Of a stretch of DNA of 64,000 nucleotides, positions 41,981-53,696 are shown in pieces (the first letter of the stretch is position 1; each line of letters begins with the position of its first letter). The notes below the pieces were generated by a model that made no database searches, was not told the DNA's origin, and saw nothing but the letters and a program-made list of their open reading frames with translations. Origin of the DNA: Wolfiporia cocos. Lineage: Eukaryota; Basidiomycota; Agaricomycetes; Polyporales; Phaeolaceae. Both the position numbers and the translations under genes were made by a program. Location of the stretch: positions 558,001 to 622,000 of the forward strand of contig JACCLO010000008.1 in assembly GCA_029448655.1 (NCBI GenBank), written 5' to 3'.

Positions 41981-42861
41981 TGTCACAGATCTGACATTTT
42001 TCCGCTATTAATTGCCATTTACTAAGTATTATTACGCATACCTACGAGTTATCCCGTACTTATCAGTACAAGCCGACATGCTGGTGTAACCATTACCTAA
42101 GCCCAAGGGCGCTTATGCGCTACTAAGCATCTATGACACGGTGCTTACACACTAGTCATCAAGCATGACATGTTACATGACACATACAACCTCTGTCATA
42201 AGACTAGACCCATGGTCTAATCTAGCCCATGATATCATTCTGATATCATCATGATGTCATATGGTCTAGCCCCTGGTTATGACATCACTATGATGTAATG
42301 CCCCTGTCATCATTTCCAATAATGACACCATTGGTCCAGGCCTCCAAGCCCAGTCCAATCCATAGCACACCATCATTACACAATAATGGCATTGCTATTC
42401 TAGACCCATGGTCTAGCATGTTCTATGACATCATCATTTCCAATTATGACGTCATTATGATCCAGGCCTCCAGGCCGGTAACCATGTATGCGGATCTTCT
42501 GATCCACCTCTTGTATCTTACTGGCTAAGTCCATTACTGGCTAGCATGGTCACTATAGATACCTATGCATGATGCCTTATCACATCATTATGATCCATGG
42601 ATGGCGCCATACTGACACCATCACCTTATGCAAGCATATGACTAACACATTTAGGGTAGGACCATTCCCTTACTTACATAATCAAGTATAAGCATGTATA
42701 TAAAATAGGGCTTAACGCCTTTAGTCATTAGTTCTATTCTTCTAGGCGCTGCACGCCCTAGAAGAACTTCACCTCTCTTCTGCACACCTTCTGACTGCTT
42801 GCCTGCTTATTCCCCTCACCTTGTGGATTAGGCGGTGAGTCCCACAGTTAGATCTGTGTCA
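41981..42861 (+). repeat. Solo LTR, family G
   Basis: 881 bp, TGTCACAGATC...GATCTGTGTCA, target duplication ACATG (41976-41980, 42862-42866). The middle is packed with ATGATATCAT/TGATATCA palindromes. The end has the conserved GGTGAGTCCCACAG segment also seen at 44545 and 47165. Confidence 0.93.
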
Positions 42862-43039
42862 ACATGATGGATTCAGCAAGGTCAGAATTGATCAAGATAA
42901 AAACTGAGCAACCTGAGAAAGAGCCAGAAACACAGAGCTGAACCATGATGGAGGGTAGCAAGGATGAGGTTTGACCAAAGAAAAAAGGGAACATCGATGA
43001 CCATGGAACAGATCACATGAAATTCACATGAAGGTCATG

Positions 43040-43918
43040 TGACTCTGCAAATCTCGCAGAGGATGTGGAACGTGCCCCGGCTGTAAGAACCCACTACTAA
43101 CATAGTGGGAATAGGCTTGAGGAAGGGGGTAAGAAGCAGTAAGAGTGCAGCAGAAGGGAGGTAGAATCTTCTAGGACACACAGCATCCAGAAGAATAGAA
43201 CTAAAGATTATCGTAAGTGATAATTCTACTTATATACATTAAGGGGAACATAGTACATAAGCGCACCCTAAACCAGAGGGTCAGTGCATGCATAGGGCAT
43301 AGGGCAATGATGTCAGTAATGGCATCATCCTTGCATAATAATGGTGCGAGAATGGTGCCATCATACATGTGACTAGATACTTAGTAAGAGACCATGGGAT
43401 GCCAGTAATAGCAGAACCAATAGTACTGTACATATTAGTCAGGGGCATTGGGCTAGGCCACAATGACATAGGTGATTGCGCTAGTATGGCATGATCATGA
43501 TATCATGATGATATCATTAGACTAGGCAAGACTGTAGTCTGGGCTGTATGACATAGGGATGACATCAGAATGATGTCAGAGTCTAGGTAAGGCCATAGGC
43601 CAGACCTTATGATGTTGTGGTGATATCATAATGATATCGTAGTCTGGACAAGACTGTAGGTCTAGTCTATGACATAAGTGATGATGTATATTGGCCATGG
43701 GGACGAATGGGTCATCCATGATGACTAGCATGTAAGTGCCATGTCATATATGCTTACTAGCATGTAGTGAAGCATGAATTGCAGATAATAACCATAAGGT
43801 TAATATTGTAGGTGGCATTGTACTGTTAAGTATGGAATAACTTGTAGGTATGCATAATAATACCGGATAAATTGGTAGAAAATAGCAGAAAAATGTGGCT
43901 CATGTCAGATCTGTGACA
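43040..43918 (-). repeat. Solo LTR, family G, minus orientation
   Basis: Begins (minus strand) TGTCACAGATCTGACAT at 43918; flanks TCATG/GCATG agree at four of five bases. It shares the ATGATATCAT palindromes and the TCTAGGACAC...GAATAGAACT segment with family G. Confidence 0.7.
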
Positions 43919-44569
43919 GCATGCCATCATTACAAATAATGGCACCATCAGACCCAGGCCTACAGCCCAGTCCTACCTATGATATCATTATGATATCATT
44001 CATGATGTCACAACTATGTCATACACTCTGGCCCTCAGACCTAGCTAGACTAGTGATGTCATACCCATGTCATATGGCCTGGCCTACAAGTCCAACCCTG
44101 ACTATGATATCATCATGATATCATGGATTGTGCCTTATGGTACAATCCTTATGCAAGTACAACACAATATCATGCCATACAGTCTGGCCCCTGGCCTTAC
44201 TAAGGCTATGATATCATCATGACACCATTCTAATGGCAGAATGACACCATCACTATGTCAGCAGCTCTGGCCCACTGACTATAGCTTATGATGCACAACT
44301 AATCTTGCCTTTCTTACTGGCTTGGCCATTACCAGTGAGCATGGTCTCTTAGGTAGTATGACTTATGCATGCATGACTACACAGATCACCTGATCCTATG
44401 ATATATGTATATAAGTAGGAATATCACTTATGATATTCTTTAGTTCTATTCTTCTGGATGCTGCATGTCCTAGAAGATTCTACCTCCCTTCTGCTGCACT
44501 CTTACTGCTTCTTACCTCTTCCCTCAAGCCTATGGGATAGGCGGTGAGTCCCACAAGTAGTTTGTGTCA
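43919..44569 (+). repeat. 5'-truncated family G LTR, head to head with the previous copy
   Basis: Matches family G from its middle onward and ends GTTTGTGTCA at 44569. The first part is missing where the minus-oriented copy abuts. Together they form an inverted pair of about 1.5 kb. Confidence 0.65.
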
Positions 44570-44822
44570 CTTATGGCCTGGTAGTGTCACGAGCACATCA
44601 TGACCATGTGCCGTAATAGCTTAAGTACTGAGACCCACAGATGCCAACAGAGTTGGCATTCTGCCCTTTTGGCGCAATGATTATTGCATTATGGCTGAGC
44701 ATCGTTATTGGGTTCTCATGGCAGTGCATGATAGGTAGTCCCCAGCCCTCTATGCCACCTCATCATGGCTACAGCCTCATGGCTACAGCCAATGGCATTA
44801 CCAACTCAGTGCTCTGCCTTAG

Positions 44823-45362
44823 TGTTACAGATATTACAAGTACACTCGATTATTTTTTGATGCCTCACTGTATACAAGGACTTGGTGTTCAACCGCCATC
44901 TTCCATGCGCTTTATTCTGGGGCCTCCACTCAATCATAGGCCCTGTTTCATGTACAACAACCCTATGCCCATGATCTCTCATCTCATCACATTCTAGCTG
45001 ATATTGTATGTCTAACCATATGACTTCTACATTTCATCCCTTGTTGTGTTCAACCACAATCCTTCTCCTTGGTTACTTATATTGTTAGCTTGATGGACTT
45101 AATAGTAACAGTACCAAGGACACTATGACCCTGATTAACAAATTGTAGTATAAAAACCTGATGTAAATACCAGTTAAGTTCCTCAGCTCGACTTTGTTGA
45201 ATTACAAGGATCTTATACTCATTCTCAAAGGCTTGAGCAATTAAGCCTACAGCTTGTATATCGACACTCTGACTCTAGGGAGTCTGACAAGTAGTGTGCT
45301 ACTTGATACACTGAGTAACTTGACTTAGTTATTCATGTTGAATGGATATTCGATCCATAACA
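44823..45362 (+). repeat. Solo LTR of element A family, opposite orientation
   Basis: 540 bp, TGTTACAGAT...GATCCATAACA, target duplication CTTAG (44818-44822, 45363-45367). It is diverged from the element A LTR, with the related core TTCCTCAGCTCGACTTTGTTG. Confidence 0.94.
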
Positions 45363-45819
45363 CTTAGTCACCCTTGGACTTGGCAAATAGCCTTAGTCCC
45401 TCAATGCACCAGCACTCCGGTTACCCTATACCCAGGCTGCACCAATTTCTACATCAACTGCAACTGCAAGGTGACAAACACATTCTGTTACAGCAGATAA
45501 GATTTTATTTTGACACCTACAAAACTTGCCACTGGGTGAATACGATACAGGGACTTGTTGTGCAACCAACGTCTCTGGCTATTCGGGACTCCATCAGGCC
45601 TAACCCTGATTGTAATAGTGTAAAGGGGACGTTTCAGCCTTTGACAGATTCAACCCTGTCACCGTTTCATCTTTATCATTCTACGATTAACTGATGGCGT
45701 TCAACCACCATAATCATTCCTATCACTCGTCGCAGATACATCACTACATATCTATCATACATTTCAGTCTAGGACGTAGTTAGTAGCAGTGGCATCTGGG
45801 ACTGGCAGAACCCCAGAAA

Positions 45820-46080
45820 CGTAGAACAGTATATAAACTCATGTAACTAAGTCGAGGCCCTCAGCTCGACCTTGTTGTACAAACAAGAAGTCTTATACTC
45901 GTTCTCAAACTTGGAAAACCAAGCTCAGTATATCCGAGCCCTGAAGACTAAGTCCTCAAAGTGCACACTTGACTTCTTGGACTTAGACAGGTATCTCTTA
46001 TCGAAGATATCCGTTTGCGAACCCCAATATATTCTCTAACGCGTATTGAATATCTGATCTCCTAGAAGTCTATCGACTTA
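45820..46080 (+). repeat. Diverged LTR related to element A (fragment)
   Basis: Keeps TATATAAA at 45830-45837 and, 25 nt downstream, CAGCTCGACCTTGTTG, the same putative RNA start as element A. Ends not located. Confidence 0.55.
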
Positions 46081-46089
46081 GGACTTGAA

Positions 46090-46251
46090 GGCTTAATATG
46101 GAGAGCATATTACTTGCCTTACACGAAGGACGTGTAGAAGAATTATACTTGCGACTCAAGTATACGAATAGGCTTAATACGAGGAGCATATTACTTGCCT
46201 TACACGAAGGACGTGTAGAAGAATTATACTTGCGATTCAAGTATATGAACG
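46090..46251. repeat. Tandem duplication, 2 x 81 bp
   Basis: Two adjacent copies (46090-46170, 46171-46251) of an 81-bp unit containing GAGCATATTACTTGCCTTAC, with few differences. Confidence 0.92.
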
Positions 46252-46352
46252 GGTATATGACCCGTAACACATTCCTTCTTACTGGTCCGGCCATTACTGG
46301 TGGACACAGTCATTGTAGATAGTGGACTTAGCTGTATATGCCCTTATGGCAC

Positions 46353-46963
46353 TATCACAAGACTGACTGGCCCTCTAAGCTGGCCTCTAAATCCCTAAGC
46401 CTTGGTGCAGATTCGGCATAGATGAAGGGGGGATCCTGCTGCTGCATACCAGAGGCTCTCAGTCGAGTTAGATGAGGAGGAGGAGACACTCAGGAGGTAG
46501 TCAAGCCGGGGGCATATGCTCCAAGATGAGAATCTACATTCTGAGGTACAAGACCTCAGGTGGGTCATTATATACATGAGGGGCGCAGTATCTACTATCT
46601 AGCTACCGGCCCTAACATAAGTGTCTGTGCACTGTCAAGGGACTGGTGCAGGGACTAAGGGGGAGCCTGGCATCAAGCCTGGCTCATAGTAACAATAGCT
46701 GCTAGGCCATAAGGGCCTAGCAGGGTATACTATATAAGCAGGTGCCGCCTATGCGGTCACCTGCCTACACGTCATGATCACGTGCCTACCTACGGCCGTG
46801 TATCTAAGACCAATGCACCAGTAATGGCACGCCAGACTGGACTGGGTCCTCAGCTAGGTTTAAGGGGGCCCTGCCAGGCCACTTCATGGGGGTTAGCTAC
46901 ACGGTAATCCCTAGAATAAAGGGAAAATAAGGGTGATGTCAGCCCTTAGGCTTTCTTGTGACA
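46353..46963 (-). repeat. Solo LTR of the TGTCACA group
   Basis: 611 bp; plus strand TATCACAAG...TTCTTGTGACA, with target duplication GGCAC (46348-46352, 46964-46968). The left end has lost the G of TG. Inserted in another LTR whose second half is 46964-47189. Confidence 0.85.
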
Positions 46964-47189
46964 GGCACACAGACCATTCTCATTTAGGGTAGGCTAACTA
47001 GCAATAGTACACAACTTTCCCTGTACATATTTAAGCTGGGGCTAGATGCCCCTAATACTTAGTTCTATTATTCTTGGCTAGCGCTGCAGAAACCTATCAC
47101 CTCCCTGCTTGCACTTGATTAGCTCCCCTTGTTTCCCATTCCCCTCACCTTAGGAATTAGGTGGTGAGTCCCACAGCTAGTCTGTGTCA
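46964..47189 (+). repeat. 3' half of an older LTR
   Basis: Continues the sequence left of 46353 and ends GTGAGTCCCACAG...CTGTGTCA at 47189. The host copy began somewhere left of 46290. Confidence 0.6.
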
Positions 47190-47192
47190 CAA

Positions 47193-48225
47193 TGACATGA
47201 GTGCAAACCTAAAGCCCTTGACTGGGGGAAGGGGGCTTGCTCAAAGGCACCTTCCTGGTCCAGGAGAACTCTAGGCATAAAAGGCCAAGATGAGTCTGAG
47301 GTTTGCTTAAGACTGTCAGCCAATTATATAGACTAATACTATTTGTACATGTTATAGTAGGTGGGCTGTATGGCCGAGCACCAGTATACGATAGGTTGTA
47401 GCCACAGGGCCAGTAATGGCATCGGAGTGCAGGTCTATGCGAGATGGCCATGGTGACATAGTGGGTCATGCCCGGATCATGATGGTGCTACTAATCTGTT
47501 GGGTTGTGCCAGTAATGGCAGTTCATGAAGTCCATCAATCAAGGTTCTAGCATGATCGGAGCTGGAGCCGGTGCCAGTAATGGTGGGGTTAACAGTCTGT
47601 GATTGGGTGCAGCTAGTGATTGTGGACTGGCCAGTAATGGCCTTCATGCAATTGAGCGTGATTGGCTGTGATTGGGTCAGCACTTCCTGTGACTGGTAGG
47701 ATTCTCAGTCATACAGGGCATCATTGGGGCTGCCCGTGGCTGGTGTTCCTCGTAGGCTAGGGTGCAATGGGATTTTAGGCCTCCCATGGGCCATGGCCAA
47801 AGTTGTAGACTAGAGGGCATGGAGTTTAAGGCCTTCCATGGGCCAGTACTAGTACATGCCAGTAATGGCACATAGTCTGTGGTTAGTAATGACCATGTAG
47901 CCTATAATGGCTGTAGTTTGTAGAGACAGGAGGTGGAGGATGTGGGGTGTCCATAACTGTGAGTGTGGCCTGGTGTGTGTTTGTGCCTGTGGTCTTGGAC
48001 TGAACTGGTGGGTTTGGTCTTAGGACTGGGCTTCTAGGTGTGGCTGGTGATGCTGGTTGCTAGTGCCCAGAGTGGTTTGTGCATAGGGCTCATATCTAGC
48101 TAAGGCGTCATATTCCAGCTTCAGGGGTGCTTCTCAGAGGTGCTCTGGCGTCGTATGGTTCTGATTAGATGTGAGCAGGGTCAAAATTGGGTTGTGTCTA
48201 AAGGCTTTGAAATTGGCCTGCAACA
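47193..48225 (-). repeat. Solo LTR, family E, copy 3
   Basis: 1033 bp, TGACATGAG...GGCCTGCAACA, target duplication CACAA (47188-47192, 48226-48230). Contains at least four GCCAGTAATGGC-like words. Confidence 0.85.
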
Positions 48226-48275
48226 CACAAAGTGGGAGCGAGGTTAATGTTGTATGCTGTGTGATGAGGGACTTC

Positions 48276-48576
48276 TGTCACAAGCCAATTTCAAAGCCTA
48301 GTAAATACACCAGGTTGACACCCCATTCATGCCAAAGCACTCCATCCAAACCCAGCTGGAACCCCAGCAACATCACCAGTAGAAGCCCTCCAATACACAA
48401 GCCACTATGAGCACTAGCTAACCAGAACATGTCACCAGCTGTGCCTAAGCCCTAACCCTAGTCCAAGTCCTGGCAGCTAACCCTAATGCTGCCTAGTCCA
48501 CCAACCAATGAGCACGCATGAGCCAACTTGCAAAAGCAACCAGCACAGCTAGCTAGATGGCCAACCATACACATCC
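48276..48576 (+). repeat. Truncated family E LTR, copy 4
   Basis: Starts TGTCACAAGCCAATTTCAAAGC, in opposite orientation to copies 1-3, and is cut off where the next LTR begins. Confidence 0.7.
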
Positions 48577-49168
48577 TGTCACAGATTATTCTGGGATGTT
48601 GCCGCTATTGTTACAGGATTACACTATTATATGACACATAAGTAGCTTATCCTTAAGTAGCAACACACCTATATGTATGGGTGCCATCACTGGCACCACC
48701 CTCTATGTGGAAGCACCCTTACAGGCATCTTCTGTCACGTTATGCCAGAGCACCATTACTGGCATCTCTACCCCTATGCACATGACTCAGCGCCATTATT
48801 GGTGCCTTGTCACTATGATTACTATGCTTACATTTACACGCACAGACCCATGCACCTTAAGGCAGGCTCTTAGGTACTAGTGCACCCACATGTACTTATG
48901 CACTGGCATGAGGACTTACGCCTCATGTTTAGCATTCTCAATGTAAGGTAATGAGACCCTCTTTCATGCTATCTTGTGGGCTGCCACTCCACTCTTAGTT
49001 TGTGATGCGGTAGTCTGGGAACACCAAGCCTTGCCACCTTGCCATATTACCTTCAAGACTGCTTGTCATCTGGCCTCTCCTTGGTGCCATGGGACCTGGA
49101 TTAAGGCATGGACTATTGGAGATATTCCCTGGCTATGGGCCAGTCCCACAGACGGTATGTCTGTGTCA
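48577..49168 (+). repeat. LTR of the TGTCACA group, no target duplication found
   Basis: 592 bp, TGTCACAGATTATT...GGTATGTCTGTGTCA. Related to 38262-38652. Flanks CATCC and CCCTT do not match, so it may be rearranged. A fragment of another minus-oriented LTR (CTTGTGACA end at 49250) follows at once. Confidence 0.65.
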
Positions 49169-49250
49169 CCCTTAGGCCCATATCATAGGGGATAGCCATG
49201 TAATTGGCATAAATATGAGGAAATGAGGTAATACTCACTTTCTTGTGACA

Positions 49251-49745
49251 GAGTCATGCAACCTTGGGTGCTGACATGCCATTCCACTAGAATACTAACG
49301 AAATTTTAACTCTATGAAGGTGAATAATCTGCAAAAGCATCTCAAAATATTCATGGCAGATAGGGCTGCAGGTGATGCATTTACCTATATTTTGTATGTG
49401 AATACCATCTTTATTGGGGAGAGGGGGGGGGGCGCCAGCGGACAATAGGTTTTCACTCGCATTTTCCAAGATGTATCATCCTAGCCACAAATATTATTGG
49501 TTGCAAGCCTGTACTAAATATTAATAGAGTCTTGAGCCTCCTACATCTTGAATACAGATATCAATGAGTGATACAAGCAATCTACTATATAGTCTGTCTA
49601 CCTCTACCCCACCTCTATAAGCTTCCACAGTGCCATGGCCTTCAATGGGGCATGCAGAGACACCCGCTGCTGGCCCAGTGCGTCAGTGTGCACGTGAAAT
49701 CCATGTGATCCTCAGTGCTTGCATCTATGCAAACCCACTGGGTAA
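49251..49745. other. No recognised feature
   Basis: AT-rich sequence with a poly-G tract near 49422. No gene or repeat boundary seen. Confidence 0.5.
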
Positions 49746-49749
49746 TTAA

Positions 49750-51268
49750 CCCCGGTGAAAACTACGGCCCAGGCTGAGCCAGATTGAGCCATGTTTAGAC
49801 AGACCAGGTTCAGCCATGCTTACTCAACCCAAACCAGCTCAATCTGACCAAGCCAGTCTCTTCCACCTCACGTACCGTAAAAGACGTGTCTAGCAGATGT
49901 GCATCAGGCAAGTCACATTATTGCATGTGGCATACGATGACGACAGCTATTCTAATGGCTCGGCGTCTCCCGGACATGCCAATGAGCTCATATATACTGC
50001 TTTGCGCCGCAACTTGTACATGTGTTCTCTTCGACCTCCACCACTACCTCCGATATGTATACTACCTCAAATGTCCACCCATGAGGCTATTCCGGATTCC
50101 CACTAAGATGTCACGCAGCAGCATTTGTAGTGATGAGCACATTGCATCAGGGAAAACCTGAGTAAGCTACCACTGCTACCGTGCTACTGCCTGATATATG
50201 GTGCTACAGAGCTCTACAGATCAGGGGGTAAGCAATGTATCACTGGTACCTGACCGATTTTTTCCTGATGTGGTTCCCCGTGCCAGAACATGTCGACACG
50301 GAGAACGACGTCAAGATGCACGATGCTCGCCCACAGCCAAGTGTCTCCAATGCTGGTACGTCCTCACTGCAGGCAAATCGTACACGCATAGTATTTGAGC
50401 CCAGCAAACAAACTGCCGCAAGGTGAGCGCCCCTGTCTTTGCGATGCTCATGATCCCACATACCATGTTATCAGAAACTGCTGTGGTCGTGTATGGCTCA
50501 TCAAGAACCCCGGTTCCCCAATAGTGCATTCCAACAGTATTGGAAGGGTCTAGGAGATGAAGTTAAGGATGTATGTTCTTGCCTTATGATCACCTCAGTA
50601 TACTGACGTACATGATTAGAGCTGGAAGACGAAAGCTAAGGGGCTTCCTGTGTCGGTATGTAGTTATCGACAGCCTCATGGTCGTGTATATTCACTGAGG
50701 TTCATTTCAGCGACATTCGCAGGAAGACGCTGCGGTTCTAGTATGTACTCTGTTACATCGCATCTCTGACAGACAGTATATGTGCATCAGAAATATGCGC
50801 CGTAACAAATCGTGCTACCTCTCGCCTAGTAGGCGGAGCCTGTATGCTAGCGTGTACAGATGTGGATTCGCCTGGATGTGCCTGTCTCGAGCGCTCGAGT
50901 GTGTATTGTCGCTTGACGTGATTCTGTCTGATTCTGCTTCTGCCCGTGTATACCTGATTCTGTCGCTCACTTTTCCTGCTTAGACATGATTCTGTCTGCT
51001 TTGTATTCGAGGACATTATAAAAATGCATGTCTACGACTGATTCAGTATGGATGAGCCTGGCCATCTACAGGTGAGAAGCATCGACAACTCACAATAAGC
51101 CACAAAACAGAGCTATGGACCGCTGTGGCTCAGCGCTACTGAATATGACTGACGAAATCGGAATCTTTCCATGCTCTGCCAGGCGCAGCCAGGTGGAGCC
51201 GAGATGTGGAGTAATATGATTCTACTTGGATCAGCTTGACGGCGCTTGACCGTAGTTTTCACCGGGAA
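49750..51268. mobile_element. TTAA-flanked inverted-repeat element (non-autonomous?)
   Basis: Both ends carry CCGGTGAAAACTACGG in inverted orientation next to TTAA (49746-49749 and 51269-51272), with one extra base at the right end. TTAA duplications are typical of piggyBac-like transposons. An additional diverged copy of the end word (AGTGAAAACTGCGG, inverted) lies at about 51305-51325. The interior has only short ORFs (for example 49897-50106) and a GATTCTGTCT-rich stretch (50920-51000), with no recognisable transposase. Confidence 0.55.
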
Positions 51269-51491
51269 TTAACCTCAAGTACAGCTGTCTATCGATGTCT
51301 ATCGCTGACCGCAGTTTTCACTGAGGCTTGGCTCTGAGATCGACGCGTCGAAACGATGTGCGAAAAAGTGAAGGTTATCCTTACTTTCGGGAAACAACTA
51401 TACATGGAAGGGTTGCGTTCATTTCGTAACAATACTTCAACAAAACAGGACTTCTTCGAATATACAACGGATCGAAGATGGTGAGAAGGCT

Positions 51492-53696
51492 TCACGTTCT
51501 GCTCGCGTTTAAGTCCCAGTCCGTGGGGATCGTTTGACAATACACTAACCCCTTACTATTCGTCCAACCGGTGGGCATCGTCCACTCCGACGTCCTGTCA
51601 GGAGAGACGAGGACGTAAATCGTCTCCACGCTGATATCTGATCCCTGTGCTCCCTTTAACTTCTTTTGCGGTCCCTCCGGAGCAGACTTCTTCCGCTTCT
51701 GACCAGCGACACTGTTTGTTTCTCCGCTCGCTGCGTTCGCACGCTCACGTAATTGTCTGCGAACAGATTCTTCGATGCTGGCGACGAGAGCGTAACCACG
51801 CTCTGACCCACCGTGCTTCTTGCCCACGGTCATCTGAAAGATCCACAATGTGGCAGCGTTACCATCGTATTCGATCATGAACGAGTCAAACAACGGGTTG
51901 TTTTTTGCTTTCGGGACATAGAAGTGTTCACGTTTGAGCTCGAGATCCTTGAATTTGTCCCATTCCAATGCTACAATCGTTCTCTTTCGAATGGGAAGCG
52001 AAGGTGTAGCGGTCGAAGCTGCTGTTGACGATGCATCATCCGTCCGGAACGTCCGGCCAGTCGAGAGTCGACGCATAGGAAGCAGCGGGGGCAATTCAAG
52101 CGGTGTCGCTGTCGAACCTGATAGGTAACGGTGCGCCAAATTCTCAAATATGACCCCGCCAAGTGAGGCGGCATCCGGAATATAGAGACAGGAGCGCAGC
52201 ATTGACAATGCTTGTTCGACCTGAAGGTCTCCCAATCGATCGCGGACTCTATCTCTGATATAGCCGGACTTGAAGTCAAGGTAGAAATCGTCCACAGTCG
52301 CTATATTGCCGTCTGTCTTCACATGGACAGCCACTAGCCGATGAGAGAACTCTCCAGGGCCTTCCTCGTCGGAGGGAATGCTCCGTTGAAGCTCATCCCA
52401 GCTCGCCTTTGCTATTGCCTGCGAGAGAAGAGGCTTGATGACGTTTGGTTGGAATATTCCCCTATAAACGTCGCGTGCGGAGTAGCCGTACAAAGCGATG
52501 ACGTTTTCGAGAGCGTTCAGGATCCGAGTGCGAGCGTGTCGATTGGCCCGAGCACGTGTGAAGCCGTCATGTCTGCTGTTATCACCATCAAACGCTTTCA
52601 TAACATTGGCAACCGCAGGGTCTGAGGATGGGGTTGGTGAAGGATTCATGAGGGCATTGATCACGGCATCCAACAAGACCTCGTAGCCGCTCTGTAACGT
52701 AAGGCTGCAATGAAAATCAATCAATATAACGTTCTGACATGATGTCAGAAGAAGCGTACCCTTTTTTAAGTTCGTCAGGCTTCCAGAGAGACATACCCCA
52801 TGTGTATGCACCTCGCCGCTTGCGAAAATGTTTGTACCGCTTTTCGTTGGGAGATGTGGCGAAAACCGGGAAGATGTGACCAGTAATCAGCCCCATCGGG
52901 GGGGGCGCCTCACTGCGGTCCTCCGAGTCTATCAATGCCCAGATGAAGGTGCGCCCAGGGGGTTGTGGGTAATCTCCCTCAGTGACGGTCCCTGTCTTGG
53001 ACTTGTATACAGTATCGATATGAAAGAGTCTGATAGCGCCGTCGAAAGAAAACAGCACCGTCTGCTTCTTTCTTAACAGTCTGATCAGGGCGTACCACAA
53101 CCAGGTGGATTTACCTGACGAGAGGGCAAACGTCTCATTCATGACATACACGTTGAGGACAAATGCCACGTACCAGTCCCGGGTTGGCCTGTAAGTACTA
53201 TTCCTGTCTGAGGTGAGCGCAAATAGAGGTTCCACGCTCGGTCAAACAGTTTCTGATAACTCTCCAGGACGAGGATGTTGGAATTCGACTCAGCGGGCCC
53301 CTGAATCTTGAGCGACAAGGGATAAGGTGCGTTCTGCGTGTCCCCATCCGGTTTACTTCTCCAATGCTGCAGGAATGCCTGCCAATTTGGAGGAGCAATT
53401 TTCCATTCCTGCCTGAATTGATTCTGCCAATCCCATTCTTCGGGCGCTTAAGTAGAAACTGCTCAGTATCGGATAAACTACCACATCAGTTATCAATGAT
53501 ACACACCGTTCGTGCTCTTAGACACGGTGCGACGACCTTGACGCTCGTTCTGCATAAGACTCCTTGGGTGGATGTTGGAAATGGAGTGAATACGCACTAC
53601 GCCGCCCTCGACTTCTGTGCTCTTCTGACCCTCCTGTACCGGTTGTTTCTGTACTCCCTGCGTTTTTGCTTTGGCCTTCTGCTTCTTGAGGTTCAT
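51492..53696 (-). CDS. Crinkler/RHS-type P-loop NTPase-nuclease protein
   Basis: Four exons inferred on the minus strand: 53696-53507, 53446-53174, 53114-52760 and 52704-51492. Introns are 60, 59 and 55 nt; the lengths sum to 677 codons with an open frame. The N terminus is short and basic. A P-loop (GQPGTGKST) spans the exon 2/3 junction, followed by WALIDSE, a likely Walker B-type acidic site, and ITGHIFPVFATSPN with YTWGMSLWKPDEL, which are characteristic of this fungal family. The C-terminal third has a restriction-enzyme-like core: GVIFENLAH, LFDSFMIE and WIFQMTVGKKH. Proteins of this Crinkler-RHS class combine an NTPase with a nuclease and are thought to descend from mobile-element or conflict systems; some act as secreted effectors, others inside the cell. 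No signal peptide is evident. It lies beside a transposon-dense zone. No breaks seen. The role in this organism is not known. Confidence 0.82.
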
